Shown here: positions 7,626-16,576 of the stretch, in pieces
Layout: each line of letters opens with the position of its first letter
How positions within the stretch are numbered: the stretch's first letter is position 1
Notes under the pieces: generated by a model
Databases searched by the model: none
Told to the model about the DNA's origin: nothing
What the model saw: the letters and a program-made list of their open reading frames with translations, nothing else
Assembly (NCBI GenBank): GCA_039819095.1
Contig: JBCBSP010000003.1
Coordinates: 310,001-374,000, forward strand
DNA length: 64,000 bases
Reading direction: 5' to 3'
Origin: JBCBSP01 sp039819095
GTDB lineage: Bacteria > Pseudomonadota > Alphaproteobacteria > Caulobacterales > Maricaulaceae
Program-made: the position numbers and the translations under genes

Positions 7626-8708
7626 ATGAACGATGACAGCGGCTCATCAAGCATCGCATCCTCCAGCCCGCTCGCGGCGCTGGATGCGCGCTCGCGCGAC
7701 ATCTTCCGCCAGTTGGTCGAGACCTATCTGAACACGGGTGAGCCGGTCGGCTCGCGCACCTTGTCAAAGAGCGCCGGCCTTTCCCTGTCGCCGGCCTCTA
7801 TCCGGAACACGATGGCGGATCTGGCGAGCGCCGGGCTTCTGACCGCGCCGCACGCCTCGGCGGGTCGGATGCCAACACATTCAGGCCTCCGGCTTTTCGT
7901 TGATGGACTGTTGCAGGTCGGCGAACTGTCGGACAGTGAGCGCGGCGAAATCGAGACCCGTCTGGCGGGCAAGAGTCGCCGCGTTGAAGACATGCTGGGC
8001 GAGGTCTCTTCGCTTCTGTCCGGCCTCACGGGAACGGCGGGCCTCGTCGCCTCTCCGGCGAGCGACGCCCCGTTGCGCCATGTTGAATTCGTGCCAATCT
8101 CGCAGGCTGAGGTTCTGGCCGTACTCGTTAGCGAAGACGGCTCGGTGGAAAATCGCCTTATGAAATCGCCGCCCGGCCTGCCGGCTGCGGCGCTGGTGGA
8201 GGCGGGAAATTATCTGTCCGCCCGGCTGCGCGGCCGCACGGTCGGCGAAGCACTGACGGAAATCAGCGCGGAGATCGCGGAAAAGCGCGCCCAGCTCAAT
8301 GCGGCGGCGACCAAGCTGGTCGAAGCCGGGCTCGCCGATTGGAGCGGTCATGACGCCCGATCGCTGATTGTGCGCGGTCAGGCCCGGCTGTTGCAGGACG
8401 TGTCCGCAGGCGAGGATCTGGAGCGCATCCAGCTCCTGTTCGAGGATATCGAGCGTCAGGAGGATTTGCTGGCCTTGCTGGATGAGGCGCGTTCGGCTCA
8501 GGGCGTGCGTCTGTTCATCGGCTCGGAGAATCCGCTCTTCTCCCTGTCCGGTTCTAGCGTTATCGTCGCGCCCTATCACAATCGCGATAACGAGATTATC
8601 GGAGCGCTCGGCGTGATCGGGCCGACGCGGTTGAATTACGCCCGCCTTATTCCGTTGGTGGATTATACCGCAAAGGTCGTCAGCCGCCTGATGGATGCCG
8701 GGCGTTGA
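7626..8708 (+). CDS. hrcA: Heat-inducible transcription repressor HrcA
   Basis: 360 residues. An N-terminal winged helix (LDARSRDIFRQLVETYLNTGEPVGSRTLSK, then SLSPASIRNTMADLASAGLL) is followed by the characteristic SAGRMPTHSGLRLFVDGLL linker and a C-terminal GAF-like/dimerisation region ending ARLIPLVDYTAKVVS. HrcA represses groESL-type operons by binding CIRCE, with GroEL as co-factor. groESL is not in the window and no CIRCE is visible here, so its targets are elsewhere. grpE follows 80 bp downstream, the usual alphaproteobacterial pairing. Confidence 0.96.
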   Translation: MNDDSGSSSIASSSPLAALDARSRDIFRQLVETYLNTGEPVGSRTLSKSAGLSLSPASIRNTMADLASAGLLTAPHASAGRMPTHSGLRLFVDGLLQVGELSDSERGEIETRLAGKSRRVEDMLGEVSSLLSGLTGTAGLVASPASDAPLRHVEFVPISQAEVLAVLVSEDGSVENRLMKSPPGLPAAALVEAGNYLSARLRGRTVGEALTEISAEIAEKRAQLNAAATKLVEAGLADWSGHDARSLIVRGQARLLQDVSAGEDLERIQLLFEDIERQEDLLALLDEARSAQGVRLFIGSENPLFSLSGSSVIVAPYHNRDNEIIGALGVIGPTRLNYARLIPLVDYTAKVVSRLMDAGR

Positions 8709-8788
8709 CCCGGCGACCCTCACACCCGATGTAACCGGCATGCCTGATACGGGCGATCGAGATCCATAACGAAGAAGACCAGAGCGCC

Positions 8789-9433
8789 ATGAGCGAAAAT
8801 AACGCCAAAACTGACGCCGATCCGCAGATGCAAGCTGATGAGCCCGCGCATGACGCGACCCAAGCTGAAGCCCCTGAAACGGAAGTCGCCGATGACACGC
8901 CGCCCGACCTGGCCGCCGAGTTGGACGCCATGCGCGACCGGCTCCTGCGCGCCGTCGCCGATGCGGAAAACACGCGTAAGCGCGCCGCCCGCGAGATCAA
9001 GGATACGCGCGACTATGCGGTGACAGGGTTCGCTCGCGATATGCTGGATGTGGCCGACAATCTGTCGCGCGCGCTCGGCGCGGTTGACGCTGAAGCGCGC
9101 GCCAATGCCGGCCCGGCGCTTTCCACCCTTCTGGAAGGCGTGGAGCTGACCGAAAAGCGGCTTCTGTCGACGCTGGAACGCCATGGGGTGAAAAAGCTTG
9201 AACCGGAGCCGGGCGAGACGCTCGACCCCAACCGCCACCAGGCCGCCGCACAAGTGCCTTCAGATCAGCCCAAGGGCTCGATCGCCCACCTCATGCAGCC
9301 TGGCTTCGTGATCGGAGAGCGCACGCTGCGCGCCGCCATGGTCGTGGTGTCGGCCGGCCCCGCTGAGGGCGCTCCCCCGCAAGGTGGAGCCGGCGACGCC
9401 AAGCCCGGCGATGCGGTGGATGTGTCGGCTTAG
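8789..9433 (+). CDS. grpE: Nucleotide exchange factor GrpE
   Basis: 214 residues. An acidic, disordered N-terminus (to about residue 40) precedes a long coiled-coil helix containing RAVADAENTRKRAAREIKDT, then the beta-wing domain with LEPEPGETLDPNRHQAA and the ending HLMQPGFVIGERTLRAAMV. GrpE releases ADP from DnaK; dnaK-dnaJ lies 3 kb downstream. The C-terminal 25 residues are Gly/Ala/Pro-rich and variable. Its stop overlaps the stop of the convergent lipoprotein gene by 4 bp. Confidence 0.96.
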   Translation: MSENNAKTDADPQMQADEPAHDATQAEAPETEVADDTPPDLAAELDAMRDRLLRAVADAENTRKRAAREIKDTRDYAVTGFARDMLDVADNLSRALGAVDAEARANAGPALSTLLEGVELTEKRLLSTLERHGVKKLEPEPGETLDPNRHQAAAQVPSDQPKGSIAHLMQPGFVIGERTLRAAMVVVSAGPAEGAPPQGGAGDAKPGDAVDVSA

Positions 9434-9792
9434 CGCCTGACCCGCGTGCGCGGCTCACCATTCGACCAGTAGGTGTCGCCGGTGCGATGGTCGGTGTACC
9501 AGTAGCGCTGGTTGTAGGAATCCCAGACCAGCTCTGAATGGTTCGGATTGTTGGCGTTATGCCCACAGCCGCCAGGGCGATTGCACCCGATCACCGCGCC
9601 GGTGGCCGCACCGACGCCCGCGCCGATGAGAGCGCCGGTTTCCGCATTGCCCGAGCCCACATTATTGCCGATCACTGCGCCGGCCACAGCGCCGACGCCC
9701 GCGCCGATCGCGGCGCCCTGAACTCCTTGATTGGTCGCGCATGCGGTAAGAGCGAGAGCGCTGACCGCGACGAGTATGAACCTGCCGATCAT
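9430..9792 (-). CDS. Glycine-zipper 2TM-domain lipoprotein
   Basis: 120 residues. A lipoprotein signal peptide with lipobox LTAC (Cys18) is followed by two glycine-zipper segments (GAAIGAGVGAVAGAVIG and GALIGAGVGAATGAVIG, about residues 26-70) of the Rick_17kDa/OmpA-like glycine-zipper type. A C-terminal region with SYNQRYWYTDHRTGDTYW follows. It is probably anchored to the outer membrane. SlyB/PcpB-like proteins of this type affect envelope integrity; the exact role is unknown. Confidence 0.82.
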   Translation of the reverse strand: MIGRFILVAVSALALTACATNQGVQGAAIGAGVGAVAGAVIGNNVGSGNAETGALIGAGVGAATGAVIGCNRPGGCGHNANNPNHSELVWDSYNQRYWYTDHRTGDTYWSNGEPRTRVRR

Positions 9793-9889
9793 GGAATGCC
9801 TCTATCTGTTTCAGCGCGCCCCTGATTGGGCGCTGAGACACAGTGTTTGCTGAAGATCGCGGCTGAATTGGGGCTGCTTGAAACGAGCC

Positions 9890-10516
9890 TCAGGCCCGCA
9901 CTCTTCTAAGTGTCAGATTAAGCCGGCCTGGCCTCCAGTCTTCGGGCAGCACTGTGTTCGTGCCGGGATAGATCCGGTCCACGCCGTGATGGAAGCGTCG
10001 CGAGGCGCCGCCGAGCACCACGACATCGCCTGATGACAGGATAAGCGAGCCGGTCGGGTCCTCACGGTTCGGACCGCCGAGACGAAAGCGCGCTCTATCG
10101 CCAAGCGAAACTGAGACGACCGGCGCGAATTTCGCATCTTCGTCCGCATCGACATGCAGGCCGAGCCTGGCTTGCGGACCGTACCAGTTCACCAGACACG
10201 CCTCAGGCGGATCGGGCCAGTCGGCGACCGCCCGCCACAGATCGAGAAGCGCTGACGGTATCGCCGGCCAGGGCGCGCCGGTGACCGGGTGGCGGTCTTC
10301 ATAGCGATAACCGGTCTTGTCGGAGATCCACCCCAGCGGGCCGAAATTGCTCATCTGAACGCTGAGCGGCGCGCCGGTTCGCGGCATGCAGGGGCGATAG
10401 AGCGGAGCGTTCACGAGCTGATCGAGCACGGCGCCGATCAGCGCACCCTGCCCCACCCGATCAAAGCAGCCCGGCAGCAGTCTGAACCCCTGACCTGACG
10501 CGACGCTCTTGACCAT
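9890..10516 (-). CDS. alkB: Alpha-ketoglutarate-dependent DNA repair dioxygenase AlkB
   Basis: 208 residues. Fe(II)/2-oxoglutarate dioxygenase that removes methyl groups from N1-methyladenine and N3-methylcytosine. The iron ligands are visible as HVD (His121, Asp123) and His177 in FHHGVDRI; the 2-oxoglutarate contacts are NWY (Asn110, Tyr112) and the RLNLTLR arginines near the C-terminus. The length matches E. coli AlkB (216). The start is the ATG at 10516 (a GTG codon precedes it directly). The Ada-like gene lies 8 kb away and no Ada box is recognisable here. It is divergent from the GltB-like gene. Confidence 0.93.
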   Translation of the reverse strand: MVKSVASGQGFRLLPGCFDRVGQGALIGAVLDQLVNAPLYRPCMPRTGAPLSVQMSNFGPLGWISDKTGYRYEDRHPVTGAPWPAIPSALLDLWRAVADWPDPPEACLVNWYGPQARLGLHVDADEDAKFAPVVSVSLGDRARFRLGGPNREDPTGSLILSSGDVVVLGGASRRFHHGVDRIYPGTNTVLPEDWRPGRLNLTLRRVRA

Positions 10517-10613
10517 CACGCCATCACATCCGCGCCAGGCGCCGGCCAGGCCCGTTTCGTCAGCCGCAGCTCTGGGCTAGCCTTGCCGGACGCTGACACG
10601 AGGGGGTGTGAAC

Positions 10614-12107
10614 ATGGTTCCGGCATGGGTGATCGAGGTGCTTTCGCTTCTGGCGCAGCTCTTCATTTTCGTCGTCGGGCTGGCGGCGTTATTGCTTCTG
10701 GTCGCTTACATTGTCGATGCCAATCAGAGCCATGACGCAGTGCGCCGAAACTACCCTGTCGTGGGTCGGTTTCGAAGCCTCTTCATCAAGCTGGGCGAGT
10801 TTTTCCGCGCTTATTTCTTCGCCATGGACCGCGAGGAGATGCCGTTCAACCGGGCCGAGCGCGAGGCGGTCTACCGGATGGCCGAAGGCAAGGGCAATAT
10901 CATTCCCTTCGGCTCCACCAAGCTTCTCACCCCGGCTGGAACGGCGATCTTCGTGAACTGTCCCTATCCGGTGCTGGAAAGTGACCGGGCCGAGACCCGG
11001 CCCTGCACGTTCGGCCCGCATGCGCGCACGCCCTATGAATCCCGGTCTATCTTCAACATCTCCGGCATGAGCTATGGCGCGATCTCAAAGCCGGCGGTCA
11101 GGGCGCTATCAAAGGGCGCGGCCCAGGCCGGAATCTGGATGAATACCGGCGAGGGCGCGCTGTCTCCCATGCACCTGGAAGGCGGGTGCGACATCGTTTT
11201 CCAGATCGGCACCGCCAAGTACGGCGTGCGCAATGCCGATGGCGGGCTGGACGACGCCAGGCTGCGCGAGATCGCCAGCCATGAAACCGTGCGCATGTTC
11301 GAGGTGAAGCTCTCTCAGGGCGCCAAGCCGGGCAAGGGCGGCCTTCTGCCGGCGAAGAAGGTCAATCGGGAAATCGCGCGCATTCGCGGCATTCCGGCGG
11401 GCGAGGATTCGGTTTCGCCCAACCGTCACCCGGAAATCGACGAGAACGCCTCCCTGCTCGATTTCCTCGCCCATGTGCGCGAGGTGACCGGCAAACCGGT
11501 CGGCATCAAGACCGTGATCGGGGCCTATGGTTGGCTTGAAGAGTTGTGTGACCTGATCAATGAGCGCGGGGCGGAATGCGCGCCGGACTTCATCACCATT
11601 GATTCCGGCGATGGCGGCACCGGCGCCGCGCCCATGCCGCTGATGGACTATGTCGGCCTGACCGTGCGTGAAAGCCTGCCTCTGGTGGTCGATATTTTGA
11701 TCCGCAAGGGGCTGAAGGACCGCATCCGCGTGGTGGCGTCCGGCAAGATGATCACCCCGTCCGGCGTCGCCTGGGCGCTGGCGGTCGGGGCCGATGCGGT
11801 GGTGTCCGGGCGCGGCTTCATGTTCTCCATTGGGTGCATTCAGGCGCTGAAATGCCACAAGAACACCTGCCCGACCGGGGTCACGACGCATAAGAAATCG
11901 CTTCAGCGCGGCCTCGTGCCGCGCGACAAGGCGGTTAAGGCGGCCCATTACGCCCGCGCGCTCATCCATGATGTGGAGACCATCGCCCATTCGTGCGGCG
12001 TGCGCGAGCCGCGCCAGCTCAGACGCAAGCATGTGCGCATCGTGCAGGTCGATGGTGGTTCCAAAGCGCTGGATGAGGTCATGCCTTATCCTGTTCTCCC
12101 GCGCTGA
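10614..12107 (+). CDS. FMN-binding glutamate synthase domain protein, membrane-anchored
   Basis: 497 residues. One N-terminal membrane helix (about 5-32) is followed by a GltB central/FMN TIM-barrel domain: SGMSYGAISKPAVRAL, the FMN site IDSGDGGTGAAP, RVVASGKMITP, and a cysteine cluster GCIQALKCHKNTCPTGV like the 3Fe-4S site of GOGAT. The amidotransferase domain and beta subunit are missing, so this is not a complete glutamate synthase; related stand-alone proteins are annotated as FMN-binding glutamate synthase family. The ATG at 10614 is chosen because GAGGGGG is 7 nt upstream; a GTG two codons earlier is too close to it. Confidence 0.85.
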   Translation: MVPAWVIEVLSLLAQLFIFVVGLAALLLLVAYIVDANQSHDAVRRNYPVVGRFRSLFIKLGEFFRAYFFAMDREEMPFNRAEREAVYRMAEGKGNIIPFGSTKLLTPAGTAIFVNCPYPVLESDRAETRPCTFGPHARTPYESRSIFNISGMSYGAISKPAVRALSKGAAQAGIWMNTGEGALSPMHLEGGCDIVFQIGTAKYGVRNADGGLDDARLREIASHETVRMFEVKLSQGAKPGKGGLLPAKKVNREIARIRGIPAGEDSVSPNRHPEIDENASLLDFLAHVREVTGKPVGIKTVIGAYGWLEELCDLINERGAECAPDFITIDSGDGGTGAAPMPLMDYVGLTVRESLPLVVDILIRKGLKDRIRVVASGKMITPSGVAWALAVGADAVVSGRGFMFSIGCIQALKCHKNTCPTGVTTHKKSLQRGLVPRDKAVKAAHYARALIHDVETIAHSCGVREPRQLRRKHVRIVQVDGGSKALDEVMPYPVLPR

Positions 12108-12125
12108 GGCCTTACTGAACGCGCC

Positions 12126-12154
12126 CTTGCGCTGGGGTTCGCGCCTTCCTATCT
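12126..12154 (+). promoter_or_regulatory. Candidate RpoH (sigma-32) promoter of dnaK
   Basis: CTTGCGC (12126-12132) and CCTATCT (12148-12154), 15 bp apart, resemble the heat-shock consensus CTTGAAA / CCCATnT with one to three differences. It would give a leader of about 200 nt before dnaK. The 257-bp gap from 12108 to 12364 holds no gene and no CIRCE element that I can see. Assignment is by pattern only. Confidence 0.35.
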
Positions 12155-12364
12155 CCGCTGCAGACCCGCGCGGCTTCACGGTCGCGTGATCGATTCATCC
12201 ATTTGGACTGCGCCCGGTACATGGGCCGGCGCGGTTATCAAGCAAAAGCGCTTCGGTTTGATCCGGGCGCCGGCAACATCAAAGGGGGGCGATCTCCGGT
12301 TCTGGACGAAGCGCTTCGGGTTTCGCCAGGCTTCCGCCCCGCCGCACAGAAGAGAGAGACGACG

Positions 12365-14281
12365 ATGAGCAAAGTGATCGGTATCGATCTGGGCACCACC
12401 AATTCGTGCGTGGCCATCATGGACGGCGACCAGCCGAAAGTTCTGGAAAACGCCGAAGGCGCGCGCACCACGCCGTCCGTTGTCGCGTTCACTGAAGATG
12501 GCGAGCGCCTGATCGGTCAGCCGGCCAAGCGCCAGGCCGTTACCAACCCCGATCAGACCTTCTTTGCGATCAAACGCCTGATCGGCCGGACCATGAATGA
12601 TCCGACCGTGAAAAAAGACGTCGATATGGTGCCCTACGCCATCGTGCCATCCGACAATGGCGACGCCTGGGTGAAGGGCCGCGACAAGAAATACGCTCCG
12701 AGTGAAATCTCCGCCTTCATCCTGCAAAAGATGAAGGAAACCGCCGAGAGCTATCTTGGCGAGACGGTGGAGAAAGCCGTCATCACCGTGCCGGCCTATT
12801 TCAACGACGCCCAGCGCCAGGCCACCAAGGATGCCGGCAAGATCGCCGGACTTGAAGTGCTGCGCATCATCAACGAGCCGACCGCGGCCGCGCTCGCCTA
12901 TGGGCTCGACAAGGGCGATAACCGCACCATCGTCGTCTATGACCTCGGCGGCGGCACGTTCGACGTTTCGGTGCTGGAAATCGGCGACGGCGTGTTCGAG
13001 GTGAAGGCGACCAATGGCGACACCTTCCTGGGCGGCGAGGACTTCGACCTGCGCATCGTGGGTTATCTCGCCGACGAGTTCAAAAAGGAAAACGGGATTG
13101 ATCTGCGCGCCGACAAGCTGGCGCTGCAGCGCCTGAAGGAAGAAGCCGAAAAGGCCAAGAAAGAGCTGTCTTCGGCGACCTCCTACGAGGTCAACCTGCC
13201 CTTTATCACCGCGGATGCGTCCGGCCCGAAGCACCTGAACATCAAGCTGTCGCGCGCCAAGTTGGAAAGCCTGGTTGAGGATCTCGTCAAGCGTACGATC
13301 GAGCCGTGCAGGAACGCGCTGAAAGACGCCGGCATTTCCGCTTCCCAGATCGACGATGTGGTTCTGGTCGGCGGCATGACCCGCATGCCCAAAGTGCAGG
13401 AGGAGGTGCAGGCCTTCTTTGGCAAGGAGCCGCACAAGGGCGTGAACCCGGACGAGGTCGTCGCTATGGGCGCCGCGATCCAGGCCGGCGTTCTGCAGGG
13501 CGATGTGAAGGACGTGCTGCTGCTCGACGTGACCCCGCTTTCGCTGGGCATCGAGACGCTGGGCGGCGTATTCACCCGCCTGATTGATCGCAATACGACC
13601 ATCCCGACGAAGAAGTCCCAGACCTTCTCGACGGCTGACGACAATCAGACCGCCGTGACCATCCGCGTCTTTCAGGGCGAGCGGGAAATGGCGGCCGACA
13701 ACAAGCTTCTGGGTCAGTTCGATTTGGTCGGCATTCCTCCCGCCCCGCGCGGCATGCCGCAGATTGAAGTCACCTTCGATATCGACGCCAACGGCATCGT
13801 GAACGTCTCGGCCAAGGATCAGGCGACCGGCAAGGAACAGGTCATCCGCATCCAGGCCTCCGGCGGTCTGTCCGATGACGATATCGAGCAGATGGTCAAG
13901 GACGCCGAGGTCAACGCTGACGCAGACAAGAAGCGCCGCGAACTCGCCGATGCGCGTAATGGCGCTGAAGCCTTGATCCACCAGAGCGAAAAACAGGTGG
14001 AAGAGTTCGGCGACAAGGTGTCGGCTGAGGACAAGGCCGCCATCGAGACCGCGATCAGCGAGCTGAAAGAGGTCAAGGACGGCGAAGAGGTTGAGACCAT
14101 CCAGCAGAAGACGCAGGCTCTGATGCAGGCGGCGATGAAGCTCGGTGAAGCCATGTACGCCGCCCAGCAGGATGCGGGCGGCCAGGCTGAACCCGGCGAG
14201 GATAAGCCAGCCGAAGATGACGTGGTCGATGCCGAGTTCACCGAGGTGGACAAGGACGACGATCACAAGAAGAGCGCGTAA
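12365..14281 (+). CDS. dnaK: Molecular chaperone DnaK (Hsp70)
   Basis: 638 residues, standard length. ATPase domain: IGIDLGTTNSCVA (phosphate 1), VPAYFNDAQRQATKDAG, INEPTAAALAYG, the phosphate 2 loop VYDLGGGTFDVS and VLVGGMTRMPKVQ. The conserved linker VLLLDVTPLSLGIE leads into the substrate-binding domain and helical lid, ending in the acidic DDVVDAEFTEVDKDD tail. It refolds proteins with DnaJ and GrpE, both in this window. The ATG at 12365 has GAGAGAGACGACG upstream. The longer open frame before it is not conserved. Confidence 0.98.
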   Translation: MSKVIGIDLGTTNSCVAIMDGDQPKVLENAEGARTTPSVVAFTEDGERLIGQPAKRQAVTNPDQTFFAIKRLIGRTMNDPTVKKDVDMVPYAIVPSDNGDAWVKGRDKKYAPSEISAFILQKMKETAESYLGETVEKAVITVPAYFNDAQRQATKDAGKIAGLEVLRIINEPTAAALAYGLDKGDNRTIVVYDLGGGTFDVSVLEIGDGVFEVKATNGDTFLGGEDFDLRIVGYLADEFKKENGIDLRADKLALQRLKEEAEKAKKELSSATSYEVNLPFITADASGPKHLNIKLSRAKLESLVEDLVKRTIEPCRNALKDAGISASQIDDVVLVGGMTRMPKVQEEVQAFFGKEPHKGVNPDEVVAMGAAIQAGVLQGDVKDVLLLDVTPLSLGIETLGGVFTRLIDRNTTIPTKKSQTFSTADDNQTAVTIRVFQGEREMAADNKLLGQFDLVGIPPAPRGMPQIEVTFDIDANGIVNVSAKDQATGKEQVIRIQASGGLSDDDIEQMVKDAEVNADADKKRRELADARNGAEALIHQSEKQVEEFGDKVSAEDKAAIETAISELKEVKDGEEVETIQQKTQALMQAAMKLGEAMYAAQQDAGGQAEPGEDKPAEDDVVDAEFTEVDKDDDHKKSA

Positions 14282-14297
14282 CCCGCCTCAACTGAAC

Positions 14298-14335
14298 AGC
14301 CCCGGGCTTGCGCCTCTGCAAGCCCGGGGCTTTCA
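14298..14335 (+). terminator. Strong intrinsic terminator/attenuator between dnaK and dnaJ
   Basis: A perfect 14-bp GC-rich stem (AGCCCCGGGCTTGC paired with GCAAGCCCGGGGCT) with a 6-nt loop is followed by a short T-tract (CTTTCA). It is 17 bp after the dnaK stop and about 90 bp before dnaJ. Because the T-run is weak it may be leaky, giving more DnaK than DnaJ from one transcript. Confidence 0.8.
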
Positions 14336-14423
14336 CCCGCCGAACGGCGGTCCTGACCTTTCACCGGTTTGATCGGGACGTCGATGCTGAAGCGCCAATG
14401 CGCTGCGGGCCAACGGAGCTGTC

Positions 14424-15599
14424 ATGAGCAAGCGCGATTATTATGAAGTGCTCGGCGTGGACAAGGGCGTCGATGACAAGGCGCTGAAGAGCGCCTATCG
14501 CAAGCTCGCTATGCAATTCCATCCGGATCGCAATCCCGGCGACGCCGAGGCTGAAGCCCGGTTCAAGGAGGTTGGTGAGGCCTACGCCATCCTGTCGGAC
14601 GCCGACAAGCGCGCGGCCTATGACCGGATGGGCCATGCCGCTTTCCAGAATGGCGGCGGCGGTCAGGGCCCGTTCGGCGGCGGCGCAGGCCCGTTCCAGT
14701 CGGCCGATTTCGCGGATATTTTCGAGCAGGTCTTCGGTGACGCCTTCGCTGGCGGGCGGGGCGGTCGGCGCCGCGGCGGACCGGCGCGCGGCGCTGATCT
14801 TCGCTACGACATGGACATCACGCTGGAAGAAGCCTTCCACGGGAAGGACGCGACCATTCGCGTTCCCACAACGATGACATGTGAGCGTTGCGGAGGCGAT
14901 GGCGCGGAGCCGGGCACAGGCGTGACACAGTGCGACACCTGCAACGGCACGGGTCGCATTCGCCGAACTCAGGGCTTCTTCACCATGGAGCAGGCCTGCC
15001 CGACCTGCGGCGGGCGCGGCTCCTATGTGGAAACGCCCTGCACCGCGTGCGACGGGGTGGGCCGGGTGCGCAAGACCCGAGAGCTGAATGTCCAGATTCC
15101 CGCCGGGGTCGAGGACGGCATGCGCATCCGCCTGTCCGGCGAGGGCGAGGCGGGCGCTCATGGCGGGCCGCGCGGGGATCTCTACATCTTCGTTTCGGTT
15201 CGCGGTCATGAGATTTTCGAGCGTGACGGCCCGAATCTGTACTGCCGCGCGCCGGTTCCCATGGTCACCGCTGCGCTCGGCGGGTCGATCGAGGCGCCGA
15301 CGATTGATGGCGGCCGGGTGGATATTCGCGTACCGGATGGCGCGCAGACAGGCCAGCGCATGCGTATTCGCGGCAAGGGCATGGCGCGGCTGAAATCCGG
15401 CGGCGCGCGCGGGGATATGTTCGTTGAGCTGTTTGTGGAGACGCCGCGAAAGCTCACTGAGCGCCAGAAAGAAATTTTGCGCGAATTCTGTGAAATCTCA
15501 GGCGACGGATGCAATCCGGAAAGCGACGGCTTCTTCCGCAAGGTGCGCCGTTTCTGGGATGATCTGGGCGGCGATGAGGGCTCGCGGCCCAACGCGTAA
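14424..15599 (+). CDS. dnaJ: Co-chaperone DnaJ (Hsp40)
   Basis: 391 residues, full type I DnaJ. J domain (1-70) with HPD at 33-35; Gly/Phe-rich linker (about 75-110); four CxxCxGxG zinc repeats (CERCGGDG, CDTCNGTG, CPTCGGRG, CTACDGVG); then the two C-terminal client-binding domains. It stimulates DnaK ATPase and delivers substrates. GGAG precedes the ATG. The short segment after residue 350 (KEILREFCEISGDGCNPE) contains two extra cysteines of unknown meaning. Confidence 0.98.
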   Translation: MSKRDYYEVLGVDKGVDDKALKSAYRKLAMQFHPDRNPGDAEAEARFKEVGEAYAILSDADKRAAYDRMGHAAFQNGGGGQGPFGGGAGPFQSADFADIFEQVFGDAFAGGRGGRRRGGPARGADLRYDMDITLEEAFHGKDATIRVPTTMTCERCGGDGAEPGTGVTQCDTCNGTGRIRRTQGFFTMEQACPTCGGRGSYVETPCTACDGVGRVRKTRELNVQIPAGVEDGMRIRLSGEGEAGAHGGPRGDLYIFVSVRGHEIFERDGPNLYCRAPVPMVTAALGGSIEAPTIDGGRVDIRVPDGAQTGQRMRIRGKGMARLKSGGARGDMFVELFVETPRKLTERQKEILREFCEISGDGCNPESDGFFRKVRRFWDDLGGDEGSRPNA

Positions 15600-15712
15600 G
15601 AGGATTGCGGTTGGGTCTTGTATGGATTCAATCGTTTGCGAGGCTGGCGCGCGCGCGGACCCGGCGCTAGGGATGATGCACGCGCATCGGCGTCATCCTC
15701 AGGAGTCGGCTC

Positions 15713-16528
15713 ATGACCTCACCGCTGAATATCTGCGTCATCGGCGCTGCCGGTCGCATGGGCCGTCTGATCCTGCGTGAGGCTATTATTCGATCCGACC
15801 TCAATCTGGTCGGCGGCGTCGTCAGTCATGACAGCGTGCATCTGAACGAAGACCTGGGCGATCTGGCCGAGCTGCGTCCGGCGGGGGTTGAGGCCATGGT
15901 CAGCATTGAGCAGGCCGCCGCCTCCGCCGATGTGATGATTGATGTTTCCGCAGCCCATGTGACGCCGGCCATCGCTGAGCGCCTGCTTGAGGCGAAGGGC
16001 GGCCCGGCCCTGGTCTGCGGCGTGACCGGGCTGGACGAGGCCGCCATGGAGGCGTTGAAGGCTGCTTCCGTGCACACGCCGGTCTTTTATGCGCGCAATT
16101 TCTCACCCGGTGCGGCCTTGATGGAGCGCCTGGTGGCGCTGGCTGCTGGGGTGCTGACGCCTGAGAGCTGGGATATCGAAATCGTCGAGGCCCATCATCG
16201 CCGCAAAACGGACGCGCCGTCCGGCACCGCACTGATGATCGGCGAGGCCGCCGCCGATGCGCGCGGGCAGAGTCTTGACGATGAAGCCATCTACGCCCGC
16301 CCGCGCTCCGGCGCGTCGCGACCGGTCGGGGCAATCGGATTTTCTGCAATTCGCGGCGGCGCGGTGATCGGCGAACATTCCGCCCGCTTTCTCAGCGCGT
16401 TTGAGGAGCTGGAGGTGCGGCACAAGGCGCATGACCGCTTCGTTTTCGTGCGCGGGGCGATTGATGCGGCGCTCTGGATGGCGGGCCGGGAGCCAGGCTT
16501 CTACTCGATGCAGGACATGATCGCATGA
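15713..16528 (+). CDS. dapB: 4-hydroxy-tetrahydrodipicolinate reductase DapB
   Basis: 271 residues. NAD(P)H-dependent reductase of the lysine/diaminopimelate pathway. Seen: the Rossmann loop IGAAGRMGRLI, the VTGLDE region, the catalytic EAHHRRKTDAPSGTALM motif (His-His and Lys), and the C-terminal ending GFYSMQDMI. AGGAG lies 7 nt before the ATG. The dnaJ-dapB order is common in alphaproteobacteria. The 113-bp gap after dnaJ shows no gene. Confidence 0.96.
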   Translation: MTSPLNICVIGAAGRMGRLILREAIIRSDLNLVGGVVSHDSVHLNEDLGDLAELRPAGVEAMVSIEQAAASADVMIDVSAAHVTPAIAERLLEAKGGPALVCGVTGLDEAAMEALKAASVHTPVFYARNFSPGAALMERLVALAAGVLTPESWDIEIVEAHHRRKTDAPSGTALMIGEAAADARGQSLDDEAIYARPRSGASRPVGAIGFSAIRGGAVIGEHSARFLSAFEELEVRHKAHDRFVFVRGAIDAALWMAGREPGFYSMQDMIA

Positions 16529-16576
16529 GCGCACCGGGCCCGTGCGCTGCTGTTTGAGGTGCGCCGAACCTGATCG

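Noticed and set aside
7436..7626. CIRCE operator ahead of hrcA
   Set aside because: No TTAGCACTC or GAGTGCTAA arm is present, even with a few mismatches.
9811..9836. Terminator after alkB (TCAGCGC ... GCGCTGA)
   Set aside because: The stem has a bulge and there is no T-tract in the direction of alkB, so I could not support it as a terminator.
12176..14266. A 696-codon open frame antisense to dnaK
   Set aside because: It is the mirror frame of a high-GC gene with biased third positions; dnaK itself is unambiguous and the antisense product has no recognisable domain.
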